Positions 48,610 through 48,905 of a DNA stretch of 48,905 bases are shown here, piece after piece. The notes below the pieces were generated by a model. It was given only the letters and a program-made list of their open reading frames with translations, did not search any database and was not told where the DNA came from. Source of the stretch: an uncultured Muribaculaceae bacterium (GTDB lineage: Bacteria > Bacteroidota > Bacteroidia > Bacteroidales > Muribaculaceae); contig CANRCT010000024.1 of NCBI GenBank assembly GCA_947629175.1, positions 1-48,905 of the forward strand. Reading direction: 5' to 3'. Numbering within the stretch: position 1 is the first letter of the stretch; each line of letters starts with the position of its first letter. The translations under genes were made by a program, and so were the position numbers.

Positions 48610-48854
48610 AGCATTCAAAATCAGAGCACATTGAAATAATTGCAATAGACGAAGTAGTACAAGAGAACAAGGGCCGCGGACCAGGCGCGAGCCGGTCCAC
48701 GGATGAAGTCTCTGTCAAATTCGACCAGCGTTTAGATTCAAGATTGTCGGCCGGGAAGCAATGACGCTCCGAGGCTGTCGGTGTTCTGGAAGATCTTTTT
48801 AAGCGACAGTCCATGCGGCTTTAGCACAAGAAAAAAAGATAACAAAAGATAACA
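48610..48854 (+). ncRNA. rRNA operon leader
   Basis: This 245-base stretch lies between P2 and the mature 16S 5' end. It has no credible protein frame. It contains the stem at 48674-48702 and ends in A-rich sequence (AAAAAAAGATAACAAAAG) before the 16S start. RNase III processing partners would lie beyond the 16S gene, outside the window. Confidence 0.5.

Positions 48855-48905
<51 letters not shown>

Noticed and set aside
48540-48635. A 31-codon frame starting MLKICRFQ before the 16S gene
   Set aside because: It overlaps rRNA promoter P2 and the leader hairpin, so the sequence is explained by promoter function.
48542-48814. A 90-codon frame antisense to the rRNA leader
   Set aside because: It lies in the untranslated rRNA leader and P2 promoter, with no motif and no promoter on its strand.

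Overview
The window looks like a Bacteroidales chromosome, most likely Muribaculaceae (S24-7). Three things point there: the 16S rRNA 5' end at the right edge (GATGAACGCTAGCGACAGG), repeated Bacteroides-type promoters (TTTG at about -33, TAnnTTTG at -7), and Bacteroidetes-specific families (OstA-like protein, HU-CCDC81/SPOR protein, a lysine-type SerA). Family calls come from reading translated motifs, not from database searches.

Layout. 1-6.1 kb: one end of a prophage or integrative element. Its leftward early operon encodes a primase-helicase, a LuxR-type regulator and small proteins, and it is opposed by a rightward XRE repressor across a palindromic operator. The element seems to end at about 6.10-6.16 kb in a tRNA-3'-end-like sequence plus a terminator hairpin. 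6.4-10.9 kb: envelope genes (SurA-like, OstA/LptA-like) and an uncharacterised ATP-grasp protein. 10.9-16.3 kb: leftward run mutL, HU-CCDC81/SPOR, nitroreductase, DUF2520, kdsC, maf. 16.5-20.5 kb: a small 11-residue-repeat protein and a pyruvate:ferredoxin oxidoreductase. 20.6-24.9 kb: oxalate module frc-oxc-AEC transporter, the same order as E. coli yfdW-yfdU-yfdV. 25-27 kb: serC-serA. 27-31 kb: DUF486, thioesterase, dprA, nucleoside phosphorylase, AI-2E permease. 31-36 kb: acyltransferase, Crp/Fnr regulator, serB, BadF-type sugar kinase and a sulfatase pseudogene. 36.4 kb: Spy-like periplasmic protein. 37-43.9 kb: one long leftward operon, tdk, DUF3108, periplasmic nucleotidase, LtaS-like transferase, WaaP-like kinase, TagF-like transferase. 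44-48.3 kb: a possible 37-residue lipoprotein, then rnfCDGEA with no rnfB. 48.4 kb to the end: tandem rRNA promoters, leader and start of 16S rRNA.

How it fits together. All three dedicated serine-synthesis enzymes (SerA, SerC, SerB) lie within about 9 kb, in two units. Frc and Oxc would convert oxalate to formate and CO2, with the AEC protein as the probable carrier. PFOR yields reduced ferredoxin, which Rnf can couple to ion pumping. The most interesting candidate for an undescribed system is the LtaS-like/WaaP-like/TagF-like trio. In a Gram-negative it suggests phosphoglycerol or similar phosphate decoration of an envelope glycolipid.
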